64,000 nucleotides of DNA from Anaerolineae bacterium (GTDB lineage: Bacteria; Chloroflexota; Anaerolineae; 4572-78; J111): contig JAHDWA010000010.1 in assembly GCA_023382535.1 (NCBI GenBank), positions 176,925 through 240,924 of the forward strand, in the 5' to 3' direction. Of this stretch, positions 60,573 to 64,000 are shown in pieces. A model generated the notes under the pieces. The model made no database searches. It was not told where the DNA came from and worked only from the letters and a program-made list of their open reading frames with translations. The position numbers and the translations under genes were made by a program. How positions within the stretch are numbered: position 1 is the stretch's first letter; every line of letters begins with the position of its first letter.

Positions 60573-61289
60573 ATGAGCAGTCGAAAACTTCTGGTGGTTG
60601 GAGCACATTCCGCTGATTTTGTCTGGCGGTCTGCCGGGACTATTGCCGTCACGACCGCCCAGGGGGGCAGTGCGGTGGTCATCGCCCTTTCCTATGGCGA
60701 GAGGGGTGAGTCGGGCGAGCTGTGGAAAGAACCCGGCCAAACGGTCGAGAATGTCAAACGGATCCGTCACCAGCAGGCCGTTGCGGCCGCCGAGGTGGTC
60801 GGGGCCACGTTTCGCTGTTTAGATTTGGGGGATTATCCGCTAACGGTGACAGAGGCGGCGATGGAGCAGTTGGTCGAGGTGTTTCGAGAAGAAGCGCCCA
60901 GTGTGGTTCTGACGCACACGCCGGTTGATCCCTTCAATCCCGACCATCCTGTGGCCTATCAGGCAGTGCAAAAAGCCCGTCTCTTAGCCGCCGGCGCCGG
61001 GGTTGCCAGCGCCTTCAAAGCGATCAACCCGCCCGATTGGTACCTGTTTGAGCCGCACCAGCCGGAACTGTGCGAGTTTGTCCCCAACACTTTTGTTGAT
61101 ATCACCCCGGTGATGGAGAAAAAGATACAGGCGATGGATGTCATGAAAGCCCAAAGCTACTTAAAAGATTACTACACCGAACTGGCTGCCCGGCGTGGCA
61201 ACCATGCCCGCCGTATTTCCGGCAACCAAGCGGTGCGCTATGCCGAAGCGTTACAGCGGATGGTTCCCTGGGTGGTGAACAGCTTATGA
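60573..61289 (+). CDS. GalB-like 4-oxalomesaconate hydratase (PIG-L fold)
   Basis: A 238-residue PIG-L/LmbE-fold protein. The motif is GAHSADFVWRSAGTIA (His12, Asp15) rather than the deacetylase form HPDDE; this AHSADFVWR variant, with LSYGERGESGELWKEPG, is characteristic of GalB, the zinc-dependent hydratase that converts 4-oxalomesaconate to 4-carboxy-4-hydroxy-2-oxoadipate in gallate and protocatechuate 4,5-cleavage. Later zinc-site segment: LTHTPVDPFNPDHPVAYQAVQ. AAGGAGAG precedes the ATG. The following gene encodes the aldolase that uses the same product, and overlaps by four bases, strongly supporting the assignment. Confidence 0.85.
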   Translation: MSSRKLLVVGAHSADFVWRSAGTIAVTTAQGGSAVVIALSYGERGESGELWKEPGQTVENVKRIRHQQAVAAAEVVGATFRCLDLGDYPLTVTEAAMEQLVEVFREEAPSVVLTHTPVDPFNPDHPVAYQAVQKARLLAAGAGVASAFKAINPPDWYLFEPHQPELCEFVPNTFVDITPVMEKKIQAMDVMKAQSYLKDYYTELAARRGNHARRISGNQAVRYAEALQRMVPWVVNSL

Positions 61290-61912
61290 CCCAGCAACAC
61301 CACACCCGGCTGGCAGAACTCGGTGTGGCCACGGTTTACGAGGTTGCGGGCCGAGAAGGTTTGATTGACATTCCGCTGATCCAACTTTTACCGGGTAGCC
61401 GGGTAGCCGGCCCGGCCCGCACAGTTATGTGCGGGCAGGATGATAACTTGATGGTCCATGCCGTTATTGAGCAAATCCAGCCCGGAGAAGTGTTGGTGCT
61501 GGCGATGCCCTTACCCAGGCCGGTCGCCTTGATTGGCGAACTGCTGCTTACCCAGGCCAAAGGGCGGGGTGCTGCCGCGATCCTGGTTGACGCTGCGGTT
61601 CGGGATGTAGAGGAATTAGTGGCCTTAGGATTACCCATCTGGACGCGTTACATTCGCGTAAAAGGCGCAACAAAAACGGAAATCGGCCAGCTCAATACCC
61701 CTGTTACGGTTGGAGGCACCGCCATCAACCCAGGGGATATTGTTGTGCTTGACTCTGATGGCGCCGTTTGTGTTGAGCAGGAGCGGCTGGAGGACGTGCT
61801 GGCGAAAGCTGAAGCCAGGCTGGCAAAAGAAGCCCACCTGCGAGCGCGCCTGCAAGCCGGTGAGACTTCATATGATATTCACGGCCTGCGGGAGTACGTA
61901 GAAAAAGGGTAA
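61286..61912 (+). CDS. 4-carboxy-4-hydroxy-2-oxoadipate aldolase (RraA fold, GalC/LigK-like)
   Basis: A 208-residue RraA-fold class II pyruvate aldolase, which splits 4-carboxy-4-hydroxy-2-oxoadipate into pyruvate and oxaloacetate. Signatures are VATVYEVAGREGLID, GPARTVMCGQDDNLMVHAVIEQIQPGEVLVL, GELLLTQAKGRGAAAILVDAAVRDVEEL (catalytic Arg-Asp) and INPGDIVVLDSDGAVCV. It overlaps the GalB-like gene (ATGA), forming a two-step hydration/aldol-cleavage pair. Confidence 0.9.
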   Translation: MTQQHHTRLAELGVATVYEVAGREGLIDIPLIQLLPGSRVAGPARTVMCGQDDNLMVHAVIEQIQPGEVLVLAMPLPRPVALIGELLLTQAKGRGAAAILVDAAVRDVEELVALGLPIWTRYIRVKGATKTEIGQLNTPVTVGGTAINPGDIVVLDSDGAVCVEQERLEDVLAKAEARLAKEAHLRARLQAGETSYDIHGLREYVEKG

Positions 61913-61950
61913 CACCTGAGATAGTGGGGCACGTCACCAAGAGGGAAAGG

Positions 61951-62007
61951 TAATCAGTGAGCAGTAATCAGTGTTCAACTTTCCACTGGTCACTGATTAC
62001 TGGTAAC
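61951..62007. repeat. Foldback element of AATCAGTG words
   Basis: TAATCAGTGAGCAGTAATCA (arm 61951-61973) pairs with CACTGGTCACTGATTACTGG (61984-62003) around a 10-base loop, between the aldolase and dioxygenase genes. Confidence 0.6.
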
Positions 62008-62027
62008 TATTTTCGGAGGAGGAAATT

Positions 62028-62984
62028 ATGCCATTACCAGAACCCATTTACGACGTCGCCCACCTGGCCCACGTCGAGTTACTGACACCCAAACCCAACG
62101 AAAGCGTGCAATTTTTCACCGAAATTATGGGCATGACGATCACCACCCAACAAGGCGACTCAGTCTATTTGCGGGCTTATGATGATTATGAGCATCACAC
62201 CCTCAAGCTGACTGCCGCCAGGCAGCCGGGCATGGGTCATTATGCGTGGCGTGCCCGCAGCCCGCAGGCGTTGCAGCGGCGCGTGGCGGCCATTGAGGCA
62301 ACCGGCCTGGGTAAGGGTTGGACCGACGGTGATTTAGGGCATGGACCAGCGTTCCGCTTTACGACCCCCGATGGACACAACGTTGAGATTTATTACGAAA
62401 CGGAATGGTATCAGGCCGGGGAAGCCGACAAACCGGCGCTTAAAAATCAGGCCTCACGCTTTCCGGGACGAGGGGCTAACCTGCGCCGTCTTGACCACCT
62501 CAACATCCTCTCGGTTAATATGAAGGCCACCCGCAAATTCCACACGGAGGTGTTAGGCGCACGTTTAACCGAGGTGATCACCTTTGATGACGGAACGGAC
62601 AAAGGACTTTGGTTTTCAGTCAACAATAAATCGTATGAGCTGGCCATTGTCGAAGATCACACCGGCGTTCCTGGCCGCTTTCATCACGTCACGTATGCCG
62701 TCAACAGCCGTGAGGAAGTGCTGCTGGCGGCCGACATTTGCCTGGAATACGGGGTGTTTATTGAAACGGGACCGCACAAACACGCTATTCAACAGACATT
62801 TTTCCTGTACGTGTATGAGCCGGGCGGCAATCGCTTTGAGATTGCCAATCCCACGGCCCGCCTGATTATGGCGCCGGATTGGAAAACGATCCAGTGGAGT
62901 GAGGCAGAGCGCAAGAAAGGTCAGGCGTGGGGATTGAAAACGGTCGAGAGCTTCCACACGCACGGCACACCACCGGTTGATTAA
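62028..62984 (+). CDS. Type I extradiol ring-cleavage dioxygenase (catechol 2,3-dioxygenase-like)
   Basis: A 318-residue two-module VOC (glyoxalase-fold) dioxygenase that opens catecholic rings meta to the hydroxyls using Fe(II) and O2. The C-terminal module holds the iron triad: His157 in LRRLDHLNI, a His in RFHHVTYAV (219/220) and Glu271 in GGNRFEI. The N-terminal module has DVAHLAHVELLTPKPNESVQFF and TTPDGHNVEIYYETEWY. Overall it resembles homoprotocatechuate/catechol 2,3-dioxygenases. GGAGGAGG precedes the ATG. Being in one operon with GalB/GalC- and CHMI-like genes it likely cleaves a carboxylated catechol, but the substrate is not proven. Confidence 0.92.
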   Translation: MPLPEPIYDVAHLAHVELLTPKPNESVQFFTEIMGMTITTQQGDSVYLRAYDDYEHHTLKLTAARQPGMGHYAWRARSPQALQRRVAAIEATGLGKGWTDGDLGHGPAFRFTTPDGHNVEIYYETEWYQAGEADKPALKNQASRFPGRGANLRRLDHLNILSVNMKATRKFHTEVLGARLTEVITFDDGTDKGLWFSVNNKSYELAIVEDHTGVPGRFHHVTYAVNSREEVLLAADICLEYGVFIETGPHKHAIQQTFFLYVYEPGGNRFEIANPTARLIMAPDWKTIQWSEAERKKGQAWGLKTVESFHTHGTPPVD

Positions 62985-63096
62985 TTCAACCTTCGCCAAG
63001 GAGTCAGACGATCTCCAGGGACGGAACCACGAATAAGAATACCTTCCGGCGGTCGGCGGTCTGCTGTCGACGGTCTATTTACGAGAGGAGTCACTT

Positions 63097-63489
63097 ATGC
63101 CCCATCTTACCCTTGAATACACCGATAATCTCGATTTTGATGTTCAACGCCTCCTGGCCCGCCTGCACGATGAATTAGTGGCCACCGGCGCGGTCAACCT
63201 GAAAGGAATCAAAAGCCGGGCTATTCGACATACCGAGTATCGGATCGCTGACGGCGATGAAGGCTATGCCTTCGTTCACGTCAATCTTTTGATCCGCGAG
63301 GGACGTCCGCTTGAAATTCAGCAAGACAGTACACGGCGGGTCATGGCTCTGTTGAAGGACACGTTCGGCTATCGTTTTGAGAATGGGTACCTGTCTTTAT
63401 CGGTTGACCTTAAGGAAATGCGCGAAGGCGTGGCGCTTACATCCCACAACATCCCTGCCGCCGGGGTGGGCAAGACGGGTGAAACCTGA
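63097..63489 (+). CDS. 5-carboxymethyl-2-hydroxymuconate isomerase-like tautomerase
   Basis: A 130-residue tautomerase-superfamily protein of the CHMI (HpaF) family, which isomerises the ring-cleavage product in the homoprotocatechuate pathway. Start PHLTLEYTDNLDF exposes the catalytic N-terminal Pro after Met removal. KSRAIRHTEYRIADGDEGYAFVHVNLLIREGR and the conserved C-terminal part follow. GAGAGGAG precedes the ATG. It is the last gene of the operon. Confidence 0.9.
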   Translation: MPHLTLEYTDNLDFDVQRLLARLHDELVATGAVNLKGIKSRAIRHTEYRIADGDEGYAFVHVNLLIREGRPLEIQQDSTRRVMALLKDTFGYRFENGYLSLSVDLKEMREGVALTSHNIPAAGVGKTGET

Positions 63490-63497
63490 GCCTCAAC

Positions 63498-63520
63498 AAG
63501 CAGCAGCATCACTGCTGCTT
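63498..63520 (+). terminator. Hairpin after the aromatic operon
   Basis: AAGCAGCAG-CATCA-CTGCTGCTT forms a 9-bp perfect stem nine bases after the isomerase stop, followed by only TCG, so it is a weak terminator at best. It lies between convergent genes. Confidence 0.5.
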
Positions 63521-63576
63521 TCGCCATTGAGGGCGCCAAAGATAGTGAGATTGAAGCCAGAGACAGTAAATAACCT

Positions 63577-64000
63577 CTATTCGTACCGCAGCGCCTTGAT
63601 AATCTCCATGCTCGATGCCTGACGCGCGGGAACCAGCGCCGCAAGCACGCCAAAGATCAAGCCGGCGGCGATGGCCGCCAGAACCCCGGCGAGCGGGAAG
63701 GCATAGGCCACCTTGAAAATGCCGGTGGCGCTCAGCCCCTGGACAAACACATAACTGAGGTACAGACCGGCCAGGATGCCAAAGGCCGTGCCCAGTGAAG
63801 CGAGCAACAACGCTTCGGCCACAATCGTCTTCCAGACCTGACCGCGCGTCGCGCCAATCGCGCGCAGCATGCCGATTTCGCGGGTGCGCTCGATGACGCC
63901 AATCGCCAGCGTGTTAAGGATGGCAATCAACGAGGGGAACGCCAGCACGCCCAGCAGCACATAGAACCCGGCAAAGATCGCGTCATACTGCCGGCGGAAT
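63577..64000 (-). CDS. FtsX-family ABC transporter permease (C-terminal part, cut by window edge)
   Basis: The last 140 codons of a membrane protein that begins beyond the right edge. The sequence FAGFYVLLGVLAFPSLIAILNTLAIGVIERTREIGMLRAIGATRGQV is the hallmark FtsX/MacB-type C-terminal domain, and VPARQASSMEIIKALRYE ends it. Three transmembrane helices are visible. MacB-like permeases drive efflux or lipoprotein release by mechanotransmission with an ABC ATPase, presumably encoded to the right. Confidence 0.93.
   Translation of the reverse strand, partial: FRRQYDAIFAGFYVLLGVLAFPSLIAILNTLAIGVIERTREIGMLRAIGATRGQVWKTIVAEALLLASLGTAFGILAGLYLSYVFVQGLSATGIFKVAYAFPLAGVLAAIAAGLIFGVLAALVPARQASSMEIIKALRYE

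Noticed and set aside
60573..61289. Annotation as a PIG-L deacetylase
   Set aside because: The HPDDE motif is replaced by HSADF and the gene is coupled to a GalC-like aldolase, which fits the GalB hydratase branch.
1..64000. tRNA, rRNA, prophage or insertion-sequence genes
   Set aside because: No cloverleaf, rRNA-like segment, transposase, integrase or phage structural gene was recognised. The transposase-like helix-turn-helix at about 40020-40150 is inside the CYTH/CHAD frame, not a mobile element.

Overview
The window looks like a chromosomal segment of a Chloroflexota bacterium (Anaerolineae/Ardenticatenia-like; inferred from gene content, not from a marker gene). Clues are a large Lhr helicase, luciferase-like (F420-type) oxidoreductase, CYTH/CHAD protein, delta-60 repeat surface protein ending in a YLPL-type tail, many tiny foldback repeats between genes, and frequent GTG/TTG starts. 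A complete E1/E2 pair of 2-oxoglutarate dehydrogenase and an extradiol ring-cleavage dioxygenase point to aerobic growth. No rRNA, tRNA, CRISPR array, insertion sequence or prophage was seen.

Layout. 1-7.7 kb: a sugar ABC transporter operon on the minus strand (binding lipoprotein, permease, double ATPase, second permease, SGNH esterase) faces a divergent regulator. That regulator is a DeoR repressor fused to a close copy of the operon's own binding protein, so transport and sensing probably use the same ligand-binding fold. 7.7-12.5 kb: Lhr helicase, with a promoter so close to its ATG that the mRNA should be leaderless. 12.6-19.2 kb: ECF sigma factor, membrane anti-sigma-like protein, TolB-like propeller and a CotH/lamin-tail protein, probably a cell-surface stress module. 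19.4-24 kb: NarL-type histidine kinase, small unknown protein, secreted delta-60 repeat protein. 24-28.3 kb: EEP-family hydrolase, luciferase-like oxidoreductase, then an AT-richer patch with a sulfotransferase and two tandem receiver proteins.

28-35 kb: sucA-sucB plus a small conserved protein, then two membrane zinc-ribbon proteins. 35-41 kb: two convergent glycosyltransferases, a small zinc-binding protein, a radical SAM/SPASM protein, and a CYTH-HTH-CHAD fusion. 41-45.7 kb: two overlapping hybrid histidine kinases. 45.7-56.2 kb: a run of nine minus-strand genes whose core is a DUF1257 (Ycf35-like) protein, a DUF2997 protein, a Ycf46-like AAA+ ATPase, an Hsp70-like protein, two HEAT/WD40 proteins with the same C-terminal tail, a small radical SAM activase and a PNKP-like phosphatase. 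This chaperone/remodelling cluster has no established function and is, with the DeoR-binding-protein fusion, the best candidate for an undescribed system.

56.3-63.5 kb: acyl-CoA dehydrogenase, a CitE-like lyase, and a GntR regulator with its own operator overlapping its promoter. A second matching operator lies in front of an aromatic-acid meta-cleavage operon (dehydrogenase, GalB-like hydratase, GalC-like aldolase, extradiol dioxygenase, CHMI tautomerase). The right edge cuts an FtsX-type permease.
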